Assembly: GCF_900116375.1 (NCBI RefSeq)
Contig: NZ_UETB01000020.1
Span: 1-41,444, forward strand
Length of the DNA: 41,444 nt
Source of the DNA: Georgenia satyanarayanai
GTDB lineage: Bacteria; Actinomycetota; Actinomycetes; Actinomycetales; Actinomycetaceae
Direction of reading: 5' to 3'
Shown one piece after another: positions 32,533 through 41,018 of the stretch; position 1 is the stretch's first letter, and each line of letters starts with the position of its first letter. The translations under genes and the position numbers were made by a program. Under the pieces are notes generated by a model. It made no database searches. It saw only the letters and a program-made list of their open reading frames with translations, and was not told the DNA's origin.

Positions 32533-32604
32533 CTGGGGTACCAGGACTCGAACCTAGACTAACTGGACCAGAACCAGTCGTGCTGCCAATTACACCATAC
32601 CCCA
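32533..32604 (-). tRNA. tRNA-Gln (CTG)
   Basis: The 72-nt sequence has acceptor TGGGGTA/TACCCCA with discriminator G, T-arm GGTTCGAGTCC, and anticodon arm ACTGG-TTCTGGT-CCAGT giving anticodon CTG. CCA is not encoded. First gene of the tRNA operon. Confidence 0.95.
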
Positions 32605-32648
32605 TGGGGGTATTCCGCCCGCTGCTGCGAACGTCCTACCGGGCGGTA

Positions 32649-32678
32649 ACACTACCCTGCTCCGCGGGCGAGGATCAA
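32649..32678 (-). promoter_or_regulatory. Promoter of the tRNA operon
   Basis: On the minus strand, TTGATC (32673-32678) and TAGTGT (32649-32654) are spaced by 18 nt. The start would lie near 32642, about 38 nt before the mature tRNA-Gln 5' end. Confidence 0.7.
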
Positions 32679-32699
32679 AGCCGGGACCGGTGGGGGTGG

Positions 32700-33040
32700 T
32701 CACACCGTCGCGCCCGTACCGCGGTAGGTCCCGACCGTCCAGAGGTTGCCGTCCCGGTCCCGGACGCCGAAGGTGTGCGAGCCGTAGTCGGTGTCGCGCA
32801 GCGCCTCGGTCACCCCGAGGTCCGCGCCGTCCCTGGCCCGCGCCCACGCGGCGTCGACGGTCGCGGCATCGGCGGCGACGACGGACACGCCCGTGGGGTC
32901 CGAGCGCTCCCCGGTCCCCCTGCTTCCCGCGGCTGCCGAACATGACGCCCCCGCCGTCGGGCCACCGCGCCTCGGCGTGGACGACGGTCCCGTCGTCGTC
33001 GCGGTAGAGATGGGAGGCGTGTGCGGCACGAGGGCGGACA
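32700..33040 (-). pseudogene. VOC/glyoxalase-like gene remnant, 5' truncated and frameshifted
   Basis: The last ~65 codons encode a typical VOC C-terminal half (DPTGVSVVAADAATVDAAWARA, then DTDYGSHTFGVRDRDGNLW). The preceding block SHLYRDDDGTVVHAEARWPDGGG plus VMFGS lies in a different frame, so a frameshift falls near 32915-32945. The first 25-30 residues of a normal VOC protein are absent; the sequence runs straight into the end of the downstream response-regulator gene at 33082. The remains are about 110 codons. It is most likely a decayed antibiotic-resistance- or PhnB-type protein gene. Confidence 0.75.
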
Positions 33041-33081
33041 CGTCCTCCATCGTCCTCCCGCGCGGGGCACGGGCCAAGGGC

Positions 33082-33732
33082 TCACACCGTCTCGAGCAGC
33101 CCGAGGTCGAGGGCGCGGAGCACCGCCCGGGTCCGGTCGCGCACCCCGAGCTTGACGAAGACGGCGGAGAGGTAGTTCTTCACGGTCCCCGGCGCGAGAT
33201 GGAGCGCGCCGGAGATCTCGGCGTTGGAGTACCCGGCGGCGACGAGGCGCAGGACGTCGAGCTCGCGCGGCGTGAGCGGCTCGGGACGGTCCAGGCCGGT
33301 GACGGCGGGACGGTCGCGCTGGGCGGCGCGGAACAGCCGGTCGCTCAGTCCCGGCTGGAGCAGGGTGCCGCCGCCGGCCAGGAGCGTGATCGCGGCGACG
33401 AGCTGCTCGAGGGTGACGTCCTTGAGGAGGTAGCCCCGGGCACCCGCGCGCAGCGCACGCAGGACGAGGTCGTCGTCGTCGAAGGTCGTGAGGACGAGGA
33501 CGGGCAGGGTCAGGCCGCGGGTCCCCAGCTCCTCGAGGACGGCGATGCCGTCGCGCCTGGGCATCCGCAGGTCGAGGAGCAGCACGTCGATACCGCCGGC
33601 CGCGACGAGCGCGAGCGCGTCGTCACCGTCGGCGCCCTCCCCGCAGACGGTGACGGAGTCGCTCAGCGTGAGGAGCCCGATGATGCCCTGCCGCACGAGC
33701 GTCTGGTCGTCGACCACCGCCACCCGGATCAC
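33082..33732 (-). CDS. LuxR/NarL-family response regulator
   Basis: The 216-residue protein has receiver residues VDDQ, phosphoacceptor Asp in VLLLDLRMPRRDG, Thr in VLTTFDDDD and Lys in YLLKDV, then a LuxR helix-turn-helix (LTPRELDVLRLVAAG, then HLAPGTVKNYLSAVFVKLGV). It overlaps the kinase gene by 4 nt (ATGA). It probably binds the inverted half-sites at 34985-35025, upstream of both its own operon and the divergent exporter genes. Confidence 0.93.
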   Translation of the reverse strand: MIRVAVVDDQTLVRQGIIGLLTLSDSVTVCGEGADGDDALALVAAGGIDVLLLDLRMPRRDGIAVLEELGTRGLTLPVLVLTTFDDDDLVLRALRAGARGYLLKDVTLEQLVAAITLLAGGGTLLQPGLSDRLFRAAQRDRPAVTGLDRPEPLTPRELDVLRLVAAGYSNAEISGALHLAPGTVKNYLSAVFVKLGVRDRTRAVLRALDLGLLETV

Positions 33733-34949
33733 GTCACCACCTGCTCGCGCGCGACCACCGCGCCACGACCGTGCGCGGGAGCCGGCAGGTGGACGGTCAC
33801 GGAGAAGCCCGCGCCGGGCGCGGAGTCGACGACGACGAGCCCGCCCACGGACCGCACCCTCTCGACCATCCCCTGCAGCCCGTGCCCGGGGACCACGGCG
33901 GGGACCCCGCGGCCGTCGTCGTGCGCACGCAGGGTGACGGCGCCGTCGTCGTCCTGCGAGACGGTGACGTCGAGGCGGCGGGCGGCCGCGTGCCGCAGCG
34001 TGTTGGTCGCCACCTCCTGCGCCGCGCGGACGAGGACGAGCGCCACCTCCTGGCCCGGCGGCTCGGGGACGTCGACGGCGAGGTGGACCTGGACGCCCGG
34101 GAGGCGCCCGAGGAGCTCGCGCAGCGTCTGCTCGAGGCGCTGCGGCTCGTCGCGCAGCGCGCCCACGGTCGCACGGACCTCCCCCAGCAGGTCCTTGGCG
34201 ACCTCGCGGGCCCGCGTCACGTGGCGGGCACCGTCACCCGTGGCGCGGTGGCCCGCGATCTCGAGCTCGAGGGCGAGGGCCGTGAGCTGGTGACCGACGC
34301 CGTCGTGCAGGTCCCGGGCGATGCGCAGACGCTCCGCGTCCCGGCTCGCCGCGGAGAGGAGGGCCGTCGCCGCACGCAGCTCGGCGTGGGCGCTGCGGAG
34401 CTGCTCGTGCGCGGCCCGCAGCTCGGCGTGCGCCCGGTCGGTCTCGGCACGGGCCGCACCCTCACGCTCCGCGCTCCCGACGACGACGACGGCGAAGGCC
34501 TGGAACGAGGCGAAGGCGCCCGCCGCTCCGAGGACGCCCGCGCCGTCGGCCCCGATGAGGAGCATGCCCGCCGCCACGGCCGCCGACTGGACGGCGACGA
34601 CCGCGACGACGGCCCGCGCCGGCGCGAGGGACGTCCAGGACGCGGCGGTGACGACGAAGAGCGTGGCCATCCAGTTGAGCTCGGGGGCGAGGAACCACAC
34701 GGCGAGGCCCGCGACGAGGAGGAGGACGGCCGCTGCCCGGTCCGGGAGCAGCGGACGTGGGACGAGGACCTCGGCGTGGAGGACGAAGACGACGACGTAC
34801 CCGGCGAAGGCCAGGCACCACGCGGCCGCCAGCGCCGGCTCCGGCTGCCAGCCGCCAGTCGCGGCCGAGACGAGCGCGGCGCCGCCGGCCACGAGCGCCG
34901 CCGCGAGCCCGGTCACAGCACTCATCCGCGCATCCGTGGCGTAGGTCAC
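33729..34949 (-). CDS. Sensor histidine kinase (HisKA_3 type)
   Basis: The 406-residue kinase has about five or six membrane helices in the first 170 residues with almost no extracellular loops, an Ala/Arg-rich coiled coil (AELRAAHEQLRSAHAELRAA), the phosphoacceptor RIARDLHDGVGHQLTALALELE and an HATPase domain with N-box NTLRHAAARR and GHGLQGMVERVRSVGG. The GTG at 34949 follows TACGAT by 7 nt (leaderless pattern); an in-frame ATG lies 8 codons later. It is divergent from an ABC-2 exporter, the likely regulated target. Confidence 0.9.
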   Translation of the reverse strand: MTYATDARMSAVTGLAAALVAGGAALVSAATGGWQPEPALAAAWCLAFAGYVVVFVLHAEVLVPRPLLPDRAAAVLLLVAGLAVWFLAPELNWMATLFVVTAASWTSLAPARAVVAVVAVQSAAVAAGMLLIGADGAGVLGAAGAFASFQAFAVVVVGSAEREGAARAETDRAHAELRAAHEQLRSAHAELRAATALLSAASRDAERLRIARDLHDGVGHQLTALALELEIAGHRATGDGARHVTRAREVAKDLLGEVRATVGALRDEPQRLEQTLRELLGRLPGVQVHLAVDVPEPPGQEVALVLVRAAQEVATNTLRHAAARRLDVTVSQDDDGAVTLRAHDDGRGVPAVVPGHGLQGMVERVRSVGGLVVVDSAPGAGFSVTVHLPAPAHGRGAVVAREQVVT

Positions 34950-34984
34950 AGCACCGATCGTAGGCCCGCGTGGTGCGGTCCGGG

Positions 34985-35025
34985 GGTGCCGGAAGTCACT
35001 GCTCGAGGTCATGCCTTCCGGCACC
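34985..35025. promoter_or_regulatory. Inverted half-sites between the two-component system and the exporter
   Basis: GGTGCCGGAAG (34985-34995) and its exact complement (35015-35025) are separated by 19 nt. The similarity continues inward (GTCA and GGCA), so each half-site is about 13 nt. Two facing sites about 30 bp apart, roughly three helical turns, suit a NarL-type dimer pair. A second inverted repeat (CCTCCTAG at 35044-35051, complement at 35066-35073) includes the exporter Shine-Dalgarno. Confidence 0.65.
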
Positions 35026-35078
35026 ACCGCCGGCCCCCTCACCCCTCCTAGCGTCAGTGGTGCCACTAGGAGGCCACG

Positions 35079-35795
35079 ATGACCGTTCTCATGACAGACG
35101 TGCACAAGCACTACGGCACCACGCGGGCGGTGGACGGCGTGGACCTCGCCGTCCACCGTGGGGAGGTCGTCGCGCTGCTCGGGCCCAACGGGGCCGGCAA
35201 GACGACGATCTTCGAGCTGCTGCTCGGCCTGGTCCGCCCCACGGCGGGCACCGTCTCGGTGCTCGGTCACGCGCCCGGCACCGTCCGGGCGCGCGTCGGC
35301 GCGATGCTCCAGTCCGCCGGGCTGCCCGAGCAGGTGACCGTCGGCGAGCTCGTCGGTCTCATGGCCCGCGCCTACCCCGACCCGCGACCCGTCGGTGAGG
35401 TCCTCGAGCGCACGGCGCTCACCGACCGGGCCGGCCGCACCGTCACCACCCTCTCCGGCGGCGAGCGCCAGCGGCTGCTGCTCGCCATGGCCCTCGTCGG
35501 GGCGCCGGAGCTGCTCCTCCTCGACGAGCCGACGGCGGCGATGGACGTCGCCTCCCGCCGGGCGTTCTGGCGGCTCGCCCGCGCGAGCGTCGCCGACGGG
35601 GCGACCATCCTCTTCGCCACCCACGACCTTCCCGAGGCCGAGGCGGTCGCCGACCGCGTCGTCGTCGTCGCGGCCGGGCGGGTCCTCGTCGACGCGCCAC
35701 CGCGTGAGCTCCTCAGCGGCGACGCCCACCTCGAGGACGTGTTCCTCGCCCTCACCGAGGAGTCCACCACCACCCCGGAAGGAGCCTGGCGATGA
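35079..35795 (+). CDS. ABC exporter ATP-binding protein
   Basis: This compact 238-residue ATPase has Walker A GPNGAGKTT, Q-loop MLQSAGLPEQ, signature TLSGGERQRLLLAMA, Walker B LLLLDEPTAAMD and H-loop FATHD. It lacks the long C-terminal extension of the other exporter ATPase at 15348. AGGAGG lies 5 nt before the ATG. It overlaps its permease by 4 nt. A possible hairpin over the Shine-Dalgarno may tune translation. Confidence 0.94.
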   Translation: MTVLMTDVHKHYGTTRAVDGVDLAVHRGEVVALLGPNGAGKTTIFELLLGLVRPTAGTVSVLGHAPGTVRARVGAMLQSAGLPEQVTVGELVGLMARAYPDPRPVGEVLERTALTDRAGRTVTTLSGGERQRLLLAMALVGAPELLLLDEPTAAMDVASRRAFWRLARASVADGATILFATHDLPEAEAVADRVVVVAAGRVLVDAPPRELLSGDAHLEDVFLALTEESTTTPEGAWR

Positions 35796-36625
35796 CCGCC
35801 ACCGCTCTCCACCTCCCCACCGGCCCCTCGGCCGGCCGCACCGCGCGGCTGCTCGGGTACCACTCGCTCGTCCAGCTGCGCTCGTCCCTGCGCAGCGCGG
35901 AGTTCGCGGTCGGGGCGGTCGCCGTCCCGGTCATCCTCTACGCGATGTTCGGTCTACCCGATGCCGGCAGCCTGCTCCCGGGCGGGACGCGGGTCGGGCT
36001 GGCGATGCTCGTGTCCTTCGGCTGCTACGGCGTGGTCTCGCTCGCCATCTTCACCTTCGGCGAGGACGTGGCCAAGGAGCGCGGCCGCGGCTGGCCGCGC
36101 ACGCTCGCCGCGACGCCCTTCCCCACGTGGGTGCACCTCGCGGGCAAGGCGGCCAGCGCCGTCGTGCACGCGCTGGCCATCGTCGTGGCGATGTCGGTCG
36201 CGGCCGCCACCCTTGGTGGCGTACGGCTGGAAGCGACGGAGTGGCTCGCCCTCGGCGCGGCCCTCGTCAGCGGGGTGCTGCTGTTCAGCACCCTCGGCTT
36301 CGCCATCGCCTACCTCGCGCGGCCGCGGGCGGCGACCGTCATCGCCAACCTCGTCTTCCTGCCGCTGAGCTTCGCCTCGGGCTTCTTCTTCCCGCTCAGC
36401 GAGCTGCCCGACGTCGTCGGACGGGTGGCGCAGTGGCTGCCGACCTACCACTTCGGCCAGCTCGCCTACCGCACCGTGATGCCGGCGGAGGACGTCGAGT
36501 TCTGGACCGGTCGCGCGCTGCAGCCGGTGTGGGTCCACCTCGTCGCGGTGGTGGGCACCGCGGCGCTGCTCGGTGTGGTCACCGTGTGGGCGGCCCGCCG
36601 CGAGGCGGTGACGCGGCGGGGCTGA
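35792..36625 (+). CDS. ABC-2 type exporter permease
   Basis: The 277-residue protein has six helices, an N-terminal cytoplasmic helix (LGYHSLVQLRSSLRSAEFAV), the ATPase-contact loop FGEDVAKERGRGWPRTLAATPFP and the ABC-2 hallmark PLSFASGFFFPLSELPDVV. It forms the membrane part of the exporter with the preceding ATPase. The substrate is unknown; such divergent sensor/exporter pairs often respond to antibiotics or envelope stress. It is convergent with the DUF2268 gene, leaving 4 nt between stops. Confidence 0.9.
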   Translation: MTATALHLPTGPSAGRTARLLGYHSLVQLRSSLRSAEFAVGAVAVPVILYAMFGLPDAGSLLPGGTRVGLAMLVSFGCYGVVSLAIFTFGEDVAKERGRGWPRTLAATPFPTWVHLAGKAASAVVHALAIVVAMSVAAATLGGVRLEATEWLALGAALVSGVLLFSTLGFAIAYLARPRAATVIANLVFLPLSFASGFFFPLSELPDVVGRVAQWLPTYHFGQLAYRTVMPAEDVEFWTGRALQPVWVHLVAVVGTAALLGVVTVWAARREAVTRRG

Positions 36626-36629
36626 GCGC

Positions 36630-37511
36630 TCAGACGCCCGCCGCCCGTGCGGTGGCGATGACGTCCTCCCGGTCGGCGAGGAGCGCGTCGGCGGGGGTCT
36701 GACCCGTGGCGGCGAGGTACGCGTCGACGAGCCGGTTCCCCGCCGCGTAGCCAGCGCCGGTGGGCAGCCCCACCGGCGCTCCGCCGAAACGGGTGGCGTG
36801 CGCGTCGCCCAGCACCCAGGCGGTGAAGTGCTCCATCCCGGTGACGTCGAGGCCGGTGAGGACCTTGGCGACGGCGGCGTCGTCGTCCAGGACCGCGCGG
36901 CCGACGAGCGCGTAGCCGAGGTCACCGTAGAGCTGACGGGTGAAGGCGTCGGCCAGGCCCTCGGAGACGACGTGCTCGCCGACCGTCACGGTGGCCGGGT
37001 CCCACACCCGGTTGGCGTAGCGCAGGTTGTGATGGAGCTCGTGGACGGCGATCGCCTCGATCTGCGTGAGGACCTCGTCGGTGGGCCAGACGTTGACCCA
37101 CAGGTAGCCGGTGACGCTGCCGTTGGCGCTCATGCCCCGGCCGGCGTCCATGAAGAGCTTGTCGTCGGGGTTGCCGAGGACGAGGAGGACGACGATCTCG
37201 TCCGGCACCGTGATGCCGGGCGTGGCCGCGAGCTGCACGGCGAGCGCGTCGTCCAGGGCGCTGCCGATGCGGGTCCACACGTCCGCGCCCGCCATGCGGT
37301 CCAGGGCCGGGAGGTAGCGGTGGTCCTCCCGGTCGAGGCGGAAGCCGTTGCCGAGGTGGTGCATCTCCACGACGTCGACCTCCCCCGGGAAGTACCGGTA
37401 CATGCCGGCGGCGCGGTCGAGCAACGGGCGCACGAGGGTGGCGCGCTCCTCGACCGGTGCGGTGAGGACCCGCCTCATGGCGGTGTGGCTGTCGAGGACG
37501 GTGAAGGTCAT
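36630..37511 (-). CDS. DUF2268 family putative zinc metalloprotease
   Basis: The 293-residue protein contains the zinc-binding motif HELHH within IEAIAVHELHHNLRYAN and a downstream GEHVVSEGLADAF in which E and D may complete the site, the pattern of DUF2268 (YjaZ-like) predicted proteases. It has no signal peptide and is probably cytoplasmic. The start MTFTVLDSHTAM fits the family. The ATG follows TAGCGT by 8 nt. Its physiological substrate is unknown. Confidence 0.8.
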   Translation of the reverse strand: MTFTVLDSHTAMRRVLTAPVEERATLVRPLLDRAAGMYRYFPGEVDVVEMHHLGNGFRLDREDHRYLPALDRMAGADVWTRIGSALDDALAVQLAATPGITVPDEIVVLLVLGNPDDKLFMDAGRGMSANGSVTGYLWVNVWPTDEVLTQIEAIAVHELHHNLRYANRVWDPATVTVGEHVVSEGLADAFTRQLYGDLGYALVGRAVLDDDAAVAKVLTGLDVTGMEHFTAWVLGDAHATRFGGAPVGLPTGAGYAAGNRLVDAYLAATGQTPADALLADREDVIATARAAGV

Positions 37512-37603
37512 GGTCGGTGACGCTAGGGCCTGACGTCACGGGAGGGTCAAGCAGTGTGTCGACGGCACTTCCCCCCGCGCCCCGCGGCGGGGACGATGGT
37601 GCG

Positions 37604-37816
37604 GTGAGCACCCGTGACCTGCCCGACCAGGTCGGTGACCTGCCCCGGATCGGACGGCCGGCCACCGGCGCCCTGCTCGATCGGGGCGTGACCACGCTCG
37701 ACCAGGTCGCTGCCATGTCGGAGCGGGAGCTGCTCATGCTCCACGGTGTGGGCCCCCGGGCGGTCCGGCTGCTGCGTGAGGCGTTGGCGGAGCAGGGCCG
37801 GGACCTCACGCCGTAG
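37604..37816 (+). CDS. Small helix-hairpin-helix DNA-binding-like protein
   Basis: The 70-residue protein reads DLPRIGRPATGALLDRGVTTLDQVAAMSERELLMLHGVGPRAVRLLREAL in segments that match a helix-hairpin-helix resembling the RNA polymerase alpha C-terminal domain. The core motif is LHGVGPRAVRLL. Such stand-alone proteins are common in Actinobacteria and are annotated only as DNA-binding or hypothetical. The GTG at 37604 has GACGAT 6 nt upstream, a weak form of the leaderless arrangement. It lies 93 nt after the divergent DUF2268 start. Confidence 0.75.
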   Translation: MSTRDLPDQVGDLPRIGRPATGALLDRGVTTLDQVAAMSERELLMLHGVGPRAVRLLREALAEQGRDLTP

Positions 37817-37958
37817 CGGCCGGCGCCGCTCGCCTCCGCACGGGCGGCGTCGCCCGGCTGGGCCGAGGTCCTCAGCACCGGGCGAACCGTGCGTGTGCGG
37901 GGCCCGCCTGCGCAAGGATGGCCGGGGACCGGGAAGACCCCCGACGGTGAGGAGCACG

Positions 37959-39455
37959 ATGCGGAGCGCATCCTTCGGTTGGACGGCCCACGGCACGCCG
38001 CTGCACGACGCCGGCGCGGCGACGACGGGCCGCGACGGACGGCTCGAGCTCGCCGACGTGGGCAGGCTCGCGCGGCGAGCGGCTCGCGGACTGGTCGGCG
38101 TCGCCCGGGCGGAGGAGCGGGAGACGCTGTCCAGCCTGCTGCACGCCCACCTCGCCGCTCCGGTGGAGGAGCTGGACGTCGTCGAGGAGAGCCGGCCCGC
38201 CTACGAGCACGTCAACGTGCAGGCCGGTCTCGACGCGTGGCTGGCCGCCGACCACCGCAGCCACCGCCTCGTGGGGATCGTCGGCCACCAGCACCGGCAG
38301 TTCGGTCTCGCGGAGCTGCTCGAGGGCGTCGGCGGCAACCACGACCCCTTCGGCCCGCGGCCGGGGAACGTCTCGCGCGTCAACCTGCCGAGCGGGCCGG
38401 GCGGACGGGTGGCGTCCTGCGTGCGGTGCGCGGTCTACCTCGTGGACGACCACGGGAGCCCGCTGGCCGTGCTGCTGCGCGGGGCCGAGCCGGAGTCGGG
38501 CCTCACCACGGTGACGGTCGAGATCACCGGCGCCGACGCGGCGACCGTCGCCACGGCGGCGCACGAGATCCAGGACCTCGCCACGACGCACAACGTCTTC
38601 CGCGGCCAGGTGCTGTCCTTCGACCACGAGGTCTTCGGGCACGGTGGCACGCTGCTGCAGCTCCACGAGCGTCCCGCGGTGGGTCCGGAGGACGTCATCC
38701 TGCCCGAGGCGGCTGCCGAGGCCATCCGGCGGCAGGTCGTCGAGGTGGCTCGGCACAAGGATCGGCTGCTGTCCGCCGGGCAGCACCTCAAGCGCGGGCT
38801 GCTGCTGTACGGCCCGCCGGGGGTGGGCAAGACCCACACGGTGCGCCACCTCGTCAGCAGCCTCACTGACACGACCGTCATCCAGCTGACCGGCGGCGCC
38901 CTGTCGCTCATCAGCGAGGCGTGCTCGGTGGCGCGGGCGCTGCAGCCGGCGATGGTCGTCGTCGAGGACGTCGACCTCATCGCCGAGGACCGCGATCTCC
39001 ACTCCGGCGCTCACCCGCTGCTCTTCCAGCTCCTCGGGGAGATGGACGGCCTGGCGGAGGACGCCGACGTCGTCTTCGTCCTCACGACCAACCGCGCGGA
39101 CCTGCTCGAGCCGGCCCTCGCCGCTCGCCCGGGCCGAGTGGATCAGGCGGTGGAGCTCCCGCTCCCCGACGCCGAGGCGAGGCGGCGCCTGTTCGAGCTC
39201 TACGCCGGCACGCTGACCCTGGACCGGTCGAACCTCGACGCCGTGGTGGAGCGCACGGACGGGGTCACGGCGTCCTTCGTCAAGGAGCTGCTCAGGCGGG
39301 CTGCCCTGTTCGCGGCGGAGCGCGGCTCGGGCGGCGAGAGCCTGGCCGTCACGGCCGAGGACCTCGACGCCGCTCTCGGCGAGCTGCTCGACACCCGCAA
39401 CGCGATGACGCGGGTGGTGCTGGGCGGCACCGGGCACGCGGTACGCGAGGACTGA
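37959..39455 (+). CDS. AAA+ ATPase of unknown role
   Basis: The 498-residue protein has an AAA+ module in its second half: Walker A GPPGVGKT (285-292), Walker B MVVVEDVDLI (332-341, ED in place of the usual DE), sensor 1 FVLTTNR, arginine-finger region AARPGRVDQAVELP and a helical lid domain. The sequence is closest in style to Cdc48/FtsH-type AAA proteins but lacks membrane helices and a protease domain. The N-terminal ~230 residues are not a domain I recognise; they contain a 180-220 beta-rich part (SCVRCAVYLVDDHGSP). GAGGAGCACG precedes the ATG. No partner gene is evident. Confidence 0.82.
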   Translation: MRSASFGWTAHGTPLHDAGAATTGRDGRLELADVGRLARRAARGLVGVARAEERETLSSLLHAHLAAPVEELDVVEESRPAYEHVNVQAGLDAWLAADHRSHRLVGIVGHQHRQFGLAELLEGVGGNHDPFGPRPGNVSRVNLPSGPGGRVASCVRCAVYLVDDHGSPLAVLLRGAEPESGLTTVTVEITGADAATVATAAHEIQDLATTHNVFRGQVLSFDHEVFGHGGTLLQLHERPAVGPEDVILPEAAAEAIRRQVVEVARHKDRLLSAGQHLKRGLLLYGPPGVGKTHTVRHLVSSLTDTTVIQLTGGALSLISEACSVARALQPAMVVVEDVDLIAEDRDLHSGAHPLLFQLLGEMDGLAEDADVVFVLTTNRADLLEPALAARPGRVDQAVELPLPDAEARRRLFELYAGTLTLDRSNLDAVVERTDGVTASFVKELLRRAALFAAERGSGGESLAVTAEDLDAALGELLDTRNAMTRVVLGGTGHAVRED

Positions 39456-39490
39456 GCGGCCGCGGGCACACCTGTCCCCTCGGCCTCCGG

Positions 39491-41008
39491 CTACGGGTCG
39501 GCGGTGATGAGCCAGCCGTGGCGGTCACGGAACCACCACCGGCCGTCGGACCGCGTAATGGTGATCTCGTGCGCGTGCACCCAGTCGTGGTGGTGCCAGC
39601 ACAGGAGCACACCGTGCTCGACGTCGGTCCCTCCGAGGTGCTGGGCCCACCACAGCGAGTGGTGGATCTCCCCGAAGCCCGGTGGTTCGTCGCAGCCGGG
39701 GTACTGGCAGTGCTTGTCCCGTGCGATGACGGCCCGGACCTGGTTGGCGGGAAAGATCCGCTTCTCCCGGCCGACGTCGAGGATGGTGGAGACAGCCCCG
39801 AAGATCACCCGGGAGATCTGGGACTCGCAGGCGAGCCGGGCGAGCACCGCGGGCGGGATGGGGGTGCCGTCCTCGAGGGTGGGCGGCTCGAGGCCGCGGA
39901 CCTGCTCGTGGTCGATGGCGGTGGAGATGACGTGCTCGTCCCCCGACTCCCACTGCTCGAGCCAGCGGCGGGTCTCCTCCGAGGCGGCGAACAGCGGGAC
40001 CTCGCCCTCCCGCTCGGGCGCCGCGGCGTCCCGCGGGCCGCCGGCGGCAGTCAGCGCCGCCTGGCTCGACGGACCGAAGGTGGCACCCGGCGCGTAGGGC
40101 CGGCCGTCGGGGCCGTGCGGCGGGATGGCCGAGCCCATGGCCGCGGCGAGCGCGCGCAGCGTCTCCAGCGACGTGGTCACCGTGAGGTGGGGGCGGATCC
40201 GTGCAGCGGCGCCCTGGATGCCGGCGTCGAGCGACTGGCTGGCGAGCGAGACGAGGGCAGCGGCGCGGCGCTGCGCCGGGGTGCGCTCGTCACCCTTGCC
40301 CTTGCGGCCCGCGTGCGCCTGCAGCGCGGTGCCGACGATCTGGCCGGACACCTCGTCCAGCCAGCCACGGAGGTGGAAACCGTCGGTGGTGCGGGAGAGC
40401 GTCAGCTCCTCCTTGCTGCCGGCCTCGCGCCACGCGCTGTCCGCACCCTCGGGGTCGGCCGCGACCGCCCAGGCGCGGACGAGCTGGGTGAAGGTGCCGG
40501 CGTCCATCGCGGCCGCCTGCTCGACGAGGAACGCCTCGCCCAGGTGCTCGTCGGTGAGCTGGGTCCGCAGCTGCTGGGTACGGACGGCCTCCCGGACGAG
40601 CACGGCGGCGTGGTCCTGTCCGATGCGGCCCTCCGCGAGCGCGGCTCGGGTGAGCGGCAGGTGGTCGCGCAGCGCCCTCGACTCGCGGACCTGGCGGGAG
40701 GCGGCACCCGCGGTGGTGCCGGTGCGCTGCCGGAGCCAGGCCGAGAAGGTGCGCGAGCCCTGCAGCGCCCACAGGCCGTTGGCCTCCACGACGGTGAGCA
40801 CCTGCGCACGCAGCGCGGCGAGGTGCCGCGCGGCCCGCTCGAGATCGTCGAGGACGTCGTGAGCGGCCTGGCCGGGGAGGTCGTGCCAGGTGACGGAGGT
40901 CAGCGCCGACAGGGTCTCGGTGACCCCGCCGACCGCGGCCACGGGGTCCGCCGGCCCGGCGCCCGCCTCCCGCCACGGCGGCGCCTCAGCCTGCGTCTCT
41001 GCGGCCAT
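39491..41008 (-). CDS. DUF222 and HNH endonuclease domain protein (REP13E12-like)
   Basis: The 505-residue protein has an N-terminal DUF222 region (LPLTRAALAEGRIGQDHAAVL, DGFHLRGWLDEVSG) and a C-terminal HNH domain: IARDKHCQYPGCDEPPGFGE, then IHHSLWW, LLCWHHHDWVH. The HNH metal and catalytic residues are all present. Such proteins occur in many copies per genome in Actinobacteria and resemble the mycobacterial 13E12 repeat family; their function is not settled. The ATG at 41008 is chosen for GGAGGTG 7 nt upstream; a GTG at 41017 is an alternative. A TAGCGT hexamer (41066-41071) may drive it, with a duplicated 22-bp leader. Confidence 0.88.
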   Translation of the reverse strand: MAAETQAEAPPWREAGAGPADPVAAVGGVTETLSALTSVTWHDLPGQAAHDVLDDLERAARHLAALRAQVLTVVEANGLWALQGSRTFSAWLRQRTGTTAGAASRQVRESRALRDHLPLTRAALAEGRIGQDHAAVLVREAVRTQQLRTQLTDEHLGEAFLVEQAAAMDAGTFTQLVRAWAVAADPEGADSAWREAGSKEELTLSRTTDGFHLRGWLDEVSGQIVGTALQAHAGRKGKGDERTPAQRRAAALVSLASQSLDAGIQGAAARIRPHLTVTTSLETLRALAAAMGSAIPPHGPDGRPYAPGATFGPSSQAALTAAGGPRDAAAPEREGEVPLFAASEETRRWLEQWESGDEHVISTAIDHEQVRGLEPPTLEDGTPIPPAVLARLACESQISRVIFGAVSTILDVGREKRIFPANQVRAVIARDKHCQYPGCDEPPGFGEIHHSLWWAQHLGGTDVEHGVLLCWHHHDWVHAHEITITRSDGRWWFRDRHGWLITADP

Positions 41009-41018
41009 CGCGCTCACC

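Noticed and set aside
39491-41008. HNH protein as part of a CRISPR, restriction or group II intron system
   Set aside because: The DUF222 plus HNH architecture is that of the multi-copy REP13E12-like family; no methylase, cas or reverse transcriptase gene is near.
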